Shown piece by piece: positions 45,930 to 57,924 of a stretch of 64,000 nucleotides of DNA. The position numbers and the translations under genes were made by a program. Position 1 is the stretch's first letter; every line of letters starts with the position of its first letter. The notes beneath the pieces are model-generated. The model saw only the letters and a list, made by a program, of their open reading frames with translations, had not been told where the DNA came from and ran no database searches. Source of the DNA: Brachionus rotundiformis (lineage: Eukaryota > Rotifera > Eurotatoria > Ploima > Brachionidae); NCBI GenBank assembly GCA_016802295.1, contig JAESIW010000207.1, positions 2,136,005 through 2,200,004 of the forward strand, given 5' to 3'.

Positions 45930-48900
45930 ATTTTAGAATTTAAAATTTTTTCAAATTTAATATTTTTCAAAGATAATTTTTGACTAGTTGCAAAATTTTG
46001 TTTAAATTTTCTTTATCAAATATCAAAATTATAAATTAATATAAATGATAGATTTTAGCAATTCCATCAAGTTTAATCAAACGAAATTTTTCGAGTTTAG
46101 CACTTATCCATAATATACTTTAAAATTTTCCTATCAGAAAGATATCTTATTATTTCTAGATTATCATATCATAGCAAGATAATTATTTATCAGTTAGGAA
46201 AAAAAAAAGGTTACATTACTTAGGTACAGATTATATAACTATCAATCTAATGGTGTTATTTTTATTCTATCAGATAATTAAGATACCTAAAGGTCCTTAT
46301 TCAAAAGTAAGAAAGTTATTAAACTAATTACCTACCAAAAAAATCAATTATTATTAAAATTAGTAATATTGATTTGTATTGTGAATATAAAATTAATTTT
46401 TTTAATGGAAATTTATTCAAAATGTTGCCAAAACCAGCAAATTTGTCAAAATCAAATAAATATGTTAAAAAATAAAAAACCATATTTAATTAGAAAATTA
46501 ATCGAGGAGACAAAAATTAAGTATTTAATTAATTCTTTGATTAGGCCCTGGAAGTTTTTTTATGACAGCCCCCTCTGAAAAATAAAAAAGAAAAATTCTT
46601 TATTAAATGAGGAAATAGTAAAATCAATCAAATAAATTAAAAAATATATATGAACGGCACGAAAATTAAATTGTTAAGAAAAATAAGTTCACTATTAATT
46701 AAAAAACCTCTTAAAAGTCAAATTAATAATGAGCTTAATTCTTAAAATTTAATTCAACGTTTGAACAACATATCGAATTAAAATCAAAAGAGATTAAATT
46801 TTAAATACAAAAAATCAAAATTAATTTTGTCAATTGTTATTGTAATAAAGTAATAATTAGAGTTTTGATTTATTTCCTAATTTAAATTCCGTTTTGTCCT
46901 AATTGTTCTTAAGCAATAAACAACTCTTAATTAGGCCAAATTTCTATATAAACCAAAAAAATCACTGCCGGATATATCATTCTTATAAATAATTCTCGTC
47001 TTAAAATAACATGACTTTATTTTATCCAATTAGGCTTAAAAATCAATCATCAAGTATCTATAAGAATTTAGATCATATTTTTTTTTTCAATTAAAAAAAT
47101 CATTTGGTATTAATTTTTTTTATTTTGAGTTCAATTTATAAAGTTAAATAAGTATACTTTAATAGAAAATAAAAGCAAAAAATCTACTCTCGAAATCCGA
47201 TATATTCGGCACATATTTAGCTAGAATTTATTTTTATTTTCTGTTTTGCAATGAAATTTAATAATAAAAATAATAGTGATAGATAAAATTACCAATTTGG
47301 TCATAATAACTATGTTCAAGCTTAAAAATCCAATATTTTTTTTTATTTTGCTAGAATAAAAAATTATTATTTGAATACTAATAAAGGAACTGTGCACAAT
47401 ATAGAGAAATAAAGAGAAAGAAAAAACTCATTTCCTTGGTGAATTAAAAGTAAATTTTAAAACTTAAAGTGAATAAACGGATGTAGTATTTAATGGAATT
47501 GATTCTTGTAAATTTATTTCTTTCCTTTTACCAGCTTGTGTTTTTTTTCTTTCTTTTTTTTTTTTCATAAATATATTTTATTATATTTTATTTTTATTGC
47601 TCTAGGTTTTAATTATGATGCAATCTAGTCTGAGATAAAATTTGCCAGATTCGCAATCACTATTTCCAGATAATCTTTTATTTAATTTCGATAAAAAAAC
47701 AAAAAATTTAATTTTAATCATTTATTCCCTAATAAGTGATAAATGCGATCAAATCCTCTTGGAAATGTGATCAAAATTTTGCATAAAACTATAAAAAATC
47801 AAGGTCCATAGATAAATTATGCAATAAATCATTCTATTTGTATTTTGTTCCCATTATAAAGCTTTTATAAAGATTTAAAGATATTTATAATTTTTTTTTT
47901 CTTCTGATAATGATTATTAATTCTCTGTTTAGTTCAGTGGTAGGTTTTAATTGATGCTAATTGTAGGAACCAAGTTTAAAAAAGTTCTTTGTTCTGTCAA
48001 ACTGACTAAAATAAAATTGCAGTAATTAGTTGACAACAACGTCAGCCTGGAAAAAAAATGGATTTTAATTCCTCCTTTTTAAAAAATCAATATTGCTAGC
48101 AAAAAAGCCTAAATGAACCAAAAACTATAAATTACAAGAGCTTACAATCGATTCCACTTCCCTCACCCGGTCCCTTTTACTACTTATAGCAATTTTTATC
48201 AATATTTATTAATTATATTACGTGATAGCGTGATTATTGTTTTCTTTTCGATTATGTTTTTCATCTATTGCTAAACTAATGCTGCTTAGTTTGCTTGTTT
48301 TTTGGGCTCTAGTTGTTTTTTCTGGCAACAAAATTTCAATTATTTCAAATATGTTTATGATTAAAAATTACGAAATTCTTTTCCCTCCGTTCCTCACTCA
48401 CTTTCTCTTTTTTATATCGCTCTAATACACTGTTTACTTAAGACTTTAGATTTCTAATTAATATTTACTGATAATTGGATCGAGAAATTCAGCCAGTATG
48501 CCAATGTGGGCCCGGACACGAGTAGATTACTGCTGCTAGAATGAGGTAAGTTGCCATTGAATTCAGCACCCGAAGCGCGCCTTTCGATTTACCTCTCGCT
48601 TGTTCACCAATTGCAGAACTATCGCCACATATTTTTGGCTATCCATTGCTCATGTCAGAGTTTAATTAAGATAATATAAGTTCAAAAATTTATTAAATAA
48701 AATTTTATTTTATTTTTTTGTTAATAAATAAATAAATTTTATATTTTCGCTTGATTATTTTTGCTTAATTGGAAGTTTAAGTTTTGGCTTTGTTTTGCAC
48801 TTAAGCTTGATTAAAAATGATCTGAATTTAGTTTAAAAATAATAGAATATTATTCCTACGGTAAAATCGAATAGATTATGTAGAAGAAAAAATTAAGCGT

Positions 48901-50878
48901 GATCCTATTCAGGTTGTTAATTAAACAAATTCAAAGGAAGTGAAATTAATTTTGATGATTATTCTGCTTTTAATTAACAGTGACGTAAATTATTAGGAAA
49001 TATGGCTCATCGAGTGGAAGAATTTAATTAAAAATAAAGAGAATAAATTGTGAAATAGAGCCCAAGAGACTTAGGGATTGAAAAACCAATTTTTCGGATA
49101 ATTAAGTGACTTGGTGCATCGGACTATTTAGGCTTTTTCACTTGTCACAGAACCAAACTAATCCAAAATGTAGCTGTATTTTCAAGTCGATACTAGATCG
49201 CACTACTTTCCATAAACGAGGTCCAAATTAGCATTTTAATTAATTAATTTAAACTAGAACAAAAAAATTGTCAACACCTTAAGCTTTGCCAAACTTGATG
49301 GCAAGGTTTAAGAAGGAAAAAACTTTAGTTTGATTTTGAAGCTTTCAAGATGCATCGGAAGCTTAATCGATTTTAGAAGTATAATTAAAGTCAATTTTCC
49401 AAGTATCAAGGACTAGTTAATTTTTTAATTTTAATTATTTTTTCTTTTTCTAAAAGCATTTAATATTTATGTATTTATTTGACAAGATTTTAAATTAAAT
49501 GAAAATTAAGAATCAAAAGCTAATATTTAGCTTTATTTCTGGGAAGGATTTTCTTTTTTTGTTTATTAGAATTTTGGTCATGGTAGGCAAATACGGGTGT
49601 CAAGTTTCAGTCCGCACAAATCAAGCCAATAAACTTGATTGCAAATAAGACCGAAATGGGCCAAAACAAACCACCCCAGGGATCCGATTTGAATATCTAT
49701 TATCATTTAATTAAGCAAATTTTTAAAATTATTATCTAAGCCTAAATAACAGCCAAAGTTAACTTTATGCAAGCAGTAATTAAGCCTTAGTGTATTATTT
49801 ACCTGTCTAATTAGACTCAATTCTTTAAGTATATTCGTGTGCGCCTAAATACCAAATAGGTATAAAACTATTGTTTGTAATTATAGCTTTGCTAAATGAC
49901 AATTTGGCTGATTTATTAGAAATACTTAAATAAAGAATCCAAACTATTATAAAATATATAATATATATTTTTTTTCTCTCTTTCTCACACATATATACAC
50001 AAATAAAATCGAAAATTGCCAATAATTACTTTAAATTACTCGCTTCCGATTAAATAAGTGCTTATGCATGATAAAATTAGCAATAAAATTTAATAAATCA
50101 GAAGAAAAAAAAAGAATTTTTTGACTCAGGCGTTGCTTGTTGAGATAATTTGGCAAAAGCATAAGGATTATGTCAAAGAATTAAATAATTTATTAGGAAG
50201 CGTGCTTCATTCATTCAGCTGAATAAAACCAGTAATCTTTCCAACCCCCATCCCCCCCTCATTCAATTAGTATAATATACAACTAAAATATAAAAAAATA
50301 ATAATAATAAAAATAATTTATTGTTTCAATGAAATGTTTTTCTAACCTTTGTAAAGTACGGTTTTCATAGACAACTAATTTCTTAGCGCAAGATTAGATA
50401 AGAAATGCTAATTTGCCAAGAGATGGTGTGTATTTGATGGATAAGCTGGGCTGTTAAACGCTTGATCATCAAACAAACACTTGAATGCTTGCCAGTCGAG
50501 TGACATTTTCAATCGAATAGATTGATATTTTTAAATGAGAAAAAATTTGCCAACACTTAAAAATAACAATATTCATTTAAGTCTCAGATTTCAAGATAGT
50601 TAGGCCTGGAATGAACAAAACAAGTAGATATTTGAAGTAGCTTTTCATTTTAATGAAAGCAAGACGAATGAACTAACTAACAACTAGAAGAAATAATACA
50701 AATATATTTAATTAATTTAATTGAACAATATTAATTAAATTTTTTCCTCTTTACATAGATAAGTCAAAATTTATATTCTATATGTTAGATTATATTTGGG
50801 TGATTGAGAGCTAAATTGAATTATTAGTTTATATGGACTTGTGTATGATTGTTTTTAATTTAACGCTTTGATTAAAGT
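45930..50878. other. 5-kb gene-free region upstream of innexin B
   Basis: AT-rich with simple repeats. One block at about 48471-48662 is much richer in G and C and has splice-like signals (listed separately). Smaller less AT-rich patches occur at about 48140-48180, 49120-49330 and 49570-49690. No coding gene could be supported. Confidence 0.5.
48471..48662 (+). other. GC-richer block with splice-like signals
   Basis: Against a very AT-rich background this 190-bp block stands out. On the plus strand it has a near-ideal donor (GAG|GTAAGT at about 48545) and a pyrimidine-rich acceptor ending TTGCAG (about 48617), enclosing about 75 nt. The plus strand before the donor reads NWIEKFSQYANVGPDTSRLL then a stop at the junction. 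The minus strand also has a short ORF (MDSQKYVAIVLQLVNKRE) ending at a GTAAAT donor. Neither could be extended. It may be a non-coding exon, a conserved element or part of an unlisted gene. Confidence 0.35.
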
Positions 50879-53366
50879 ATGATAGCTGGTTTTTTGGAGT
50901 CCTTTTCCAAATTACGTCAATTCCGCCTTCACTACGACGATGATTTCATTGATCGGCTCAGTAGACGCTATTCGGTGTTGTTGTTGATTATTTTTACAGC
51001 TCTAGTTAGTACAAAACAGTATGTTGGTGACCGTAAGTAAACATTTATTATATTATTACAGTTAAATTAATAATTTGTTTAATCATTATAAAAATGTATG
51101 CCATTTTTTAATTTTATTGATTTAAAGAACTGAGAATAATTGCTTCCTTAGAGACTTTTTAATATGTTAAAATTTATTAGATTAGAAAATTTTTTGTTTG
51201 ATCAAGCTATATGAAGAAAATTTATATTTTGATTCATTTATTATTCAATTTTTATTCTTTATTAGAAAAATAGGATTTTTTCCTTAATATTTTATTCAGA
51301 AACAAGTATATAAATCTTTAAACATGCCAAGATGGTTAAAAGAATAAAATTCTAAAAAACTTATAAGTGCATTTTTATGAAATATGATATGATTGAAATA
51401 TTCAATCATTCAAATAATTATCTGCTCTAGTTGTAAAAGATTTATTTGGAAAATAATTAACTAACTTAAAGAACAATTATCCAAATTTTTCAAGTGGTTA
51501 ATCGATTTAATTTTTGTTTATTTGATAGCTTATATTTAAATAAATAATTCTCAAAGCAAACTAAAATCCAAACATTTATCCAATTTATCCATTTATGGAA
51601 TAATCTTAAAATTTGGATTATAAAATTGAGTTTTTGTAATTTTAATTTGGAAACTGGTGATCAAAAAGATATATTTTTTAAGATACTAATAACTAATCAT
51701 TAGGAAAATTTGTTTTTTAATTAAGAATAAAAGGTCTTTTATTTTATTTAATTATCCTTAATAGCAGCAGCTATGTAATTTTCATGTCTCTGAGCGAAAA
51801 TGCTTTGGAAACAAATCAATATTTATTCTTAATTTTAAAAATGAAAACACCAAAAACTGATTTACCTAAAAAATTAAAAAATCTAAAACGATTTTATCTA
51901 TTTATATATTAAAAGTAAATGTGTTCTTTTTCAAACAACTTTTTGAAAATTTGTTCTAGCAAGGAAATTTATTTTTGATAGAAATATTGCTTTGAATAAA
52001 ATTGAAGGAAGAAATTATTTCCTAAATATATCAATAAATCAATTAATTAAAAAAAATAAACGCATACAATAATTATTAGTTTTTTAAATTTTATCAAAAA
52101 ACAAACTTAATAAACAACTGATCTAATTTTCTATTCTTTTCGTAATTAAACATTTATTTGATTTAAAAGCTTTGTTATTTAAAAACAAAATTAATTTAAA
52201 TAAGTTGATTAATTATTAGATTAGTAATTTTTATTTATTAAAAAATTATTAAATGCTATTAAAACTGATTATTTTTTTTAAAAGCAATTTCGTGTTGGGC
52301 ACCAGCACAATTCACTGGTTCACATGTAGAGTATACAAACTACATTTGTTGGATATCGAACACATATTATTTACCTTGGAAAGACAAAATACCAGATGCG
52401 AATGATAAAAAAAAAGCTCACTTAAACTATTACCAATGGGTGCCATTTATTTTGCTGACACAAGCGTTTCTGTTCTACTCTCCAGCCTTTGTGTGGCAAT
52501 CGTTTAGCACCAAAACCGGATTTGATATAAACACTCTAGTCAAGTTGATAAACAATTCGGAAAATTTAAATCCGGACATGCGGGAGAAAACTCTGCGCTA
52601 TTTAGCCAAGCATATGGACAAAGCACTGGAGATACAGCGTGACAATAACACGAAAGCATTTTCTAAATTTTCGCGTCTATTCAACAGAATTTTTTGCTTC
52701 CTTTTTTTCCAAAAACGGCATGGAAATTATCTGTTGAGTGTTTACCTATTCACCAAGGTGTTATTCATTTTGAATGTGTTTGTGCAATTTTTTTTGTTAA
52801 ACAACTTTCTCGGGAATAATTACAAGTTGTACGGAATTGAAGTTATTGTTAATTTGTTGAAGTCCTCGTTGTTTACGCCGTCATTATCGGCAAATGCAAA
52901 CCAGGTGTTGACACAAAGCGATATTATTGAGTCGCCAAGATTTCCCCGCGTAACCATGTGCCAATTTCAGGTCAGATTCCTCGGCGACAATATTCACGAG
53001 TATGTTGTTCAATGTGCACTGCCAATTAACTTGTTCAACGAGAAAATTTTCATATTCATTTGGTTTTGGTTGGTTTATGTGGCCATGGCGTCCATTTACG
53101 GCCTTTTGCTCTGGCTCTGGTACCTCTTGCCCTGGAACAGAGTTAACTTTTTAAAGAAATACCTCAAAACTATGGACCGCAAGAGCAAGGAAAAATTTGA
53201 TAAAAAAATGTTTCGCACCTTTGACAGATACTATTTGAGACAAGATGGCATTTTAGTACTGAGACTGATTGGAAAAAATTCAAACCAGGTCTTTATGGGC
53301 GAACTCATGCTCGCCTTATGGGATAATTTCAAACGAAATCAAGACTATGCTGGTGTGTTTGTTTGA
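50879..53366 (+). CDS. Innexin gap-junction channel protein (innexin B)
   Basis: Exon 1 is 50879-51032 and exon 2 is 52285-53366, joined in frame over a 1252-nt intron, giving 411 aa. The four-helix innexin layout is clear. Loop 1 has the two cysteines in SCWAPAQF and ICWISN, then YYQWVPFILL. Loop 2 has MCQFQVR and VQCALPINLFNEKIF. TM4 is followed by a short tail ending in DYAGVFV, without the long acidic extension of innexin A. The intron lies about a dozen residues earlier relative to CW(I/A)PA than in innexin A, so the intron positions are not identical although both genes have one long first intron. Its last 240 coding bases and 3' UTR recur after an assembly gap (53525-53830). Confidence 0.94.
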
Positions 53367-53431
53367 ATACATGTTTTTATATTTCGTTATTAATAAATTG
53401 TTTATTTTTTTATCAAATAGTTGTTGAGATA

Positions 53432-53524
53432 NNNNNNNNNNNNNNNNNNNNNNNNNNNNNNNNNNNNNNNNNNNNNNNNNNNNNNNNNNNNNNNNNNNNN
53501 NNNNNNNNNNNNNNNNNNNNNNNN
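53432..53524. other. Assembly gap (93 N)
   Basis: A run of N separates the end of innexin B from a repeated copy of its 3' end. See the duplicate that follows. Confidence 0.99.
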
Positions 53525-53830
53525 CTTGCCCTGGAACAGAGTTAACTTTTTAAAGAAATACCTCAAAACTATGGACCGCAAGAGCAAGGAAAAATTTGAT
53601 AAAAAAATGTTTCGCACCTTTGACAGATACTATTTGAGACAAGATGGCATTTTAGTACTTAGACTGATTGGTAAAAATTCAAACCAGGTCTTTATGGGCG
53701 AACTGATGCTCGCCTTATGGGATAATTTCAAACGAAATCAAGACTATGCTGGTGTGTTTGTTTGAATACATGTTTTTATATTTCGTTATTAATAAATTGT
53801 TTATTTTTTTATCAAATAGTTGTTGAGATA
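53525..53830 (+). repeat. Near-identical copy of the innexin B 3' end
   Basis: 53525-53830 repeats 53126-53431 over 306 bp: the last 80 codons plus the stop and the 3' UTR start. Three substitutions were seen, CTG/CTT, GGA/GGT and CTC/CTG, all synonymous. The copy begins directly at the gap edge and has no exon 1 or upstream sequence. This pattern is best explained by two haplotypes placed side by side in assembly; a real partial tandem duplication is the alternative. Confidence 0.85.
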
Positions 53831-54059
53831 AATATAAATATTTTTATCTGTAATATATATATATATAATAATAATAATAATTAATAAATTATTAATAAAT
53901 TATCAATAAAAATTCTTAAAAGCGACTGGTAAAGAAAATTTGGTAAAGAGATAAATTTCCAGACCATTACCAAAAATATTATATGAGTATTTTTGTTACA
54001 TAAAAAATTAATTTAAACATTCAATTTAATCAAATTATTTTTGAATTTATTAAAAAAAG

Positions 54060-55130
54060 TGGAAGCAGTAATTACTACAGCTTGGAACTAGTCAAAACAG
54101 AGCTCTAATGAGCTATAGCAGCAGTCGATTCATTGTGATTTGTTAATCTTAGCTTTAAAGCACTTACAATTCTTCTGGCAACTTATTCCAACCATCAACA
54201 ACTCTTTTTCTAAAATAATCCTTACTCTTTACTTACTCTAAGATTATACCTTTATCTGTCAACAGACTTTAAGCTGTTGTTTAAACCTTTTCTGAAATTC
54301 ACAATCTCCATGTTGTTTACTAGCTTGAACATTTGGATCAGATTTCCACGTATCCTTCTTGTTTTTGGACTTGGTAAATTCAGTCTAGATAGCCGTTGTG
54401 GATACTCCAAATCTCCAAGTTCAGGTACTCACCTCGTCACCCAACGCTTCACTTCCTCGATCTCATTTATATCTTTTTCTAAGTAAGGACACCACGAGCT
54501 AATGGTATATTCCAAATGAGGTCTGACAAGTGAACAGTATAGTAGTCTTACTTTTTTTGTTAATAGGAAAGAACTGCGTATCATCCCCAATGTACGGTTT
54601 GCTCTTGCAGTCATATTTTTGATTTGAGAATCCAATTTCAAGTCACTTTGGATATAAATACTCAAGTCTCTTATGCAAACAGACTGTATCAGTTCCACAT
54701 TCATTTTCAATAATTTCTAGCATGTCATTAATACAGATAACAAAAAAAATGACTCCAATACTGAGCCCTGAGGCACACTACTTTCACATCTATACAATTT
54801 GAACATGTTGACCAAGCATCACTTTCTGAGTTCTACCCTTCTGCAATGATGTGATCTATCTTATCATACGTCCATCATAACTGAAAAAACTAAGCTTAAA
54901 AAAGCTTATCAAAAGCTTATCTTGAAAAACTCTATCGAATGCTTTCGAAAAATCTGAATACACCAGATCCACAAGCACAATTTACCTGGCAAAATACCAT
55001 GTCAGCAGCCAGATATGAGGTTATTATCTAATAAATGTTCTAGCATTACATCTTTTATTACTTGGCTCTCAAGTATTTATAGTAAATTATTGTATAAAAA
55101 ACCTGGGTATTGCTTTTTTTTAAGCCACTT
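54060..55130 (-). mobile_element. Decayed CR1/Jockey-like LINE with reverse transcriptase domain
   Basis: Minus-strand pieces in order: LVDLVYSDFSKAFDRV (RT block, family VDVVYLDFSKAFDKV), a degraded GSVLG..FF.I.INDM block, then the ORF 54710-54429 with DLSIYIQSDLKLDSQIKN, ANRTLGMIRSSF and LVRPHLEYTISSWCPYL, then RLSRLNLPSPKTRRIRGNLI and a weak WN.LP-type end. The catalytic YxDD box is not visible. Stops and frameshifts separate the pieces, so it is inactive. It lies between innexin B and the opsin. Confidence 0.8.
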
Positions 55131-55860
55131 TGGTTAGTCACTTTTTGCATTAGGATATTTTGGTAAATCAATTTTTACCATCAGTTGAAAATTTTTTCAC
55201 CATCAACATTTAATAATTCAACAAAACAAGTTAAAAATTATTTAAATACAATAAAGTTTATTTAGTTTAACAAGATCTTCCAAAATATCATAAATTTTTT
55301 GCATACATAGGTTCTTTTTAGAGCCATTTTTAATTTTTATGAATATCTTTTATTTATTAAGCAATTGATAATTTAAATCCAGAGGCAAATTTATTTTTCT
55401 GTTAAAGTCACTTTCTTTTTAAACAGATTTGTCTTTAGTAGAGCAATTATTATACAAAGAAATTTTTGTTCATCCTATTGTTCCATCTTTGTTTAGTTAC
55501 AATTTAATTTAAAAGTCTTGTGTATTAATTAACCACAATAAATATCATACATATTATCTAAATATCATCTATTTTTTTTCAAAAACGTCATTGTAAATGC
55601 ATTTTACCGGCATCAATTTTGAAAATTTAACTTTTTCAATTGATCAAATAATTACTTATTTAAATAAAATATCAATTTATTTAAAAAAATTTAATTGACA
55701 TTTTTGATTAAGTTGTCTTTAAATTTAAAAAATAATCAAATTAATTAAATTTTCTAGAATTTTCTCTTACCTATATAAAAAAATTATTTTTTTTTCTTGT
55801 TTATTAGATTAAATTTTTTTCTGATTCAAAAGAAAAAAATTAATAGAATTTAATTAGAAT
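55131..55860. other. Intergenic region downstream of the opsin gene
   Basis: AT-rich; probably includes the opsin 3' UTR. No gene or repeat recognised. Confidence 0.5.
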
Positions 55861-57924
55861 TTATTTCTTATATAAATATTTATAAAAAATAGTTCGTAGA
55901 TGGAACACTTCTAAAAAAAATAATTTGCACTCTTTATAATGCAGAGTATAAATGATCGGATTGGCAACAGTGGAAAATTTGGCAAACATAGCTGGCACTG
56001 AAGCACTTAGCGGCGTGATTAGATGCTCTCTATTTGAAGAAAATTGGGCAACTAACAATACTATGGCATACGGAAACCATGTTAAACAAAAAAAGCCAAC
56101 AAATGTAAGAATTGTTTTGGATACTCGAATTTCTCTCTTGAAAAAATAATTATTTTTCATGTCCACATTACCGGAGTGAGTATAATACTTGGTATTTAAC
56201 TCAAATATTTCATGTATTTGTTGGTCATTTTGTAGTTTTTCAATTTTGTTAATGGCAAACCGAGAATTCTCGTTTAATGACAAGCTCGAGTATGAACAAG
56301 GATTCTCACCTAGAAAAACATTCATATCTTTTTTACTAAATTTATAAATATGATGGTTGGTCGAAAAATTATGTTGTAACATATTATTTTTTAGCTTTAG
56401 CATGGATATTATTAGATAATAGCAGACAACAATGATTGAGAATGGAAAAATAAAGCCTCCAATGAAGACTAGTATTAAGACAAGACGAGAAACACTATCT
56501 TGGCTGATGTAGTCAATTGTACATGATGTGAGGATGCCTTCTAGGTCAAAACCACGCTTGGTAAAAAAGCCAAGTGAAATGCATGCCAGTGAATATATCC
56601 ATGAAAAAATTGAACAACCTTTTTTATGGATTAAATTAGTCAAATTGATAATTGATTATAAATAATCATTACCTATTATGAACTTTGCGTTTAGCTTAAG
56701 AGCATTTAGAGGATTTTTGACAATTAGGAATCTTTCGATTGACATCAAGGCCATTGTTGTTATGCTCACAAAACCAAACAAACCACCCAAAAAACCAAAC
56801 ATTTGACACACTTGAATTTTCAATTATTAATTTTTTATCTTCTCATTTTATGATTTGACTAAAAAAATTTATGTTTTTATAAATTTGGAATATTACTTAA
56901 TTTTACTTAATACCATAGTCATAATAGTTAGTTTTTTAATTATTTTTATTTTTTTTAAATTTAAATAATGCTCATTTCATAAAAAGTAAAATTAAATAAA
57001 AAATTATCATTAAAAGTAAACAAGTAGCTATTTATTTTAAGTTAAGAAATAGAAACATTCTTTTATAAAAAAAGCTAAAATATGAGATAAAAAAAAAAGA
57101 CAATTATCTTTTATCACAATTTCTAATACTTGATAATATCAAAAAACTTGTCAATTTTGATAATTTCAGGTAATAGATACATTCACGCTAAATCTTTAAA
57201 TAAAAGATTTTCATCACTTATTTTAAATTATTAAACTGGTTTTAGTTTGTGAAAAGATATAGAATAATGATAAAAATCTTCCATCTGATTGATTAAATTC
57301 ATTATAGAGATTAAATAGAGTTGAACAAATGGTATTTATGGGAACGTAGTTTGGTTAAGAAAAATCCTCTTAATTTTAGCTAAAATTAAGTTTTTCAATG
57401 CCTGGAACCAGAATTAATAGATATTAGAGTTTAAGATAAACTATCTGATGTTTTTGTGCCTCTAAAACTCTTCAAATCAATTAATTAAACAAATAATTTG
57501 AAAAAAAATTAAATTTTAATTAACTATTTGATTTATTAAAAAACATTTAATTAGATTAGTCAAATTATTCTAATTAAAAAAATGATTACTTGCTTTGCCG
57601 AATATCCAACGTTGATTAAAATTACTCACAGCCTTTAATGGAATGTTTATGGTCAAATTCAGCATATCTGTCAAGGCTAAATTAATGATGAATATTTTAC
57701 CACTTGAATTACGTTTATTGCGCTTTCTGAAATGTTCATTATTTGATAAAGCATATAAATTAAATGTTGATATAATTTTACTTAATTAAGTAGTACAAAA
57801 CTAATAAATTGAACAATATTCCAACAAAATCAATAAAAAAGCAAATAAAGGCCAATACTAGGAACCAATTTTTGTTCACCGGCTCGAATTGATTCCAATA
57901 AGGATTTATATCTATTTCACTCAT
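55861..57924 (-). CDS. Rhabdomeric-type opsin (melanopsin/r-opsin-like)
   Basis: Four exons on the minus strand, 57924-57782, 57726-57590, 56810-56673 and 56618-55861, with consistent phases, giving 391 aa. Seven helices are present. TM3 has CQMFGFLGGLFGFVSITTMA then SIERF in place of DRY. Extracellular loop 2 has EGILTSCTIDY, with the Glu counterion and conserved Cys of r-opsins. TM7 has SVPAMFAKFSTVANPIIY, where Lys is the retinal-attachment residue (melanopsin: SVPAVIAKASAIHNPIIY). TM6 has FFCLTWFPYA. The third cytoplasmic loop is long (about 100 residues). After TM7 it reads TLHYKECK and not the usual HPKYR. This is a light-sensing Gq-type GPCR by family; G-protein choice is inferred. Intron 2 is 779 nt. 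Confidence 0.9.

Noticed and set aside
46369..46578. 69-aa plus-strand ORF
   Set aside because: Lys/Ile/Asn-rich composition expected of random AT-rich DNA; no domain or signals.
47925..48000. tRNA A-box-like TTTAGTTCAGTGGTAGG
   Set aside because: No anticodon arm that pairs and no T arm follows; too little to call a tRNA or relic.
48237..48425. 62-aa hydrophobic ORF
   Set aside because: Hydrophobicity follows from T-rich codons; no start context, no continuation.
53421..53765. ORF spanning the N gap that looks like a third innexin fragment
   Set aside because: It is the duplicated 3' end of innexin B read through unknown bases; not a separate gene.
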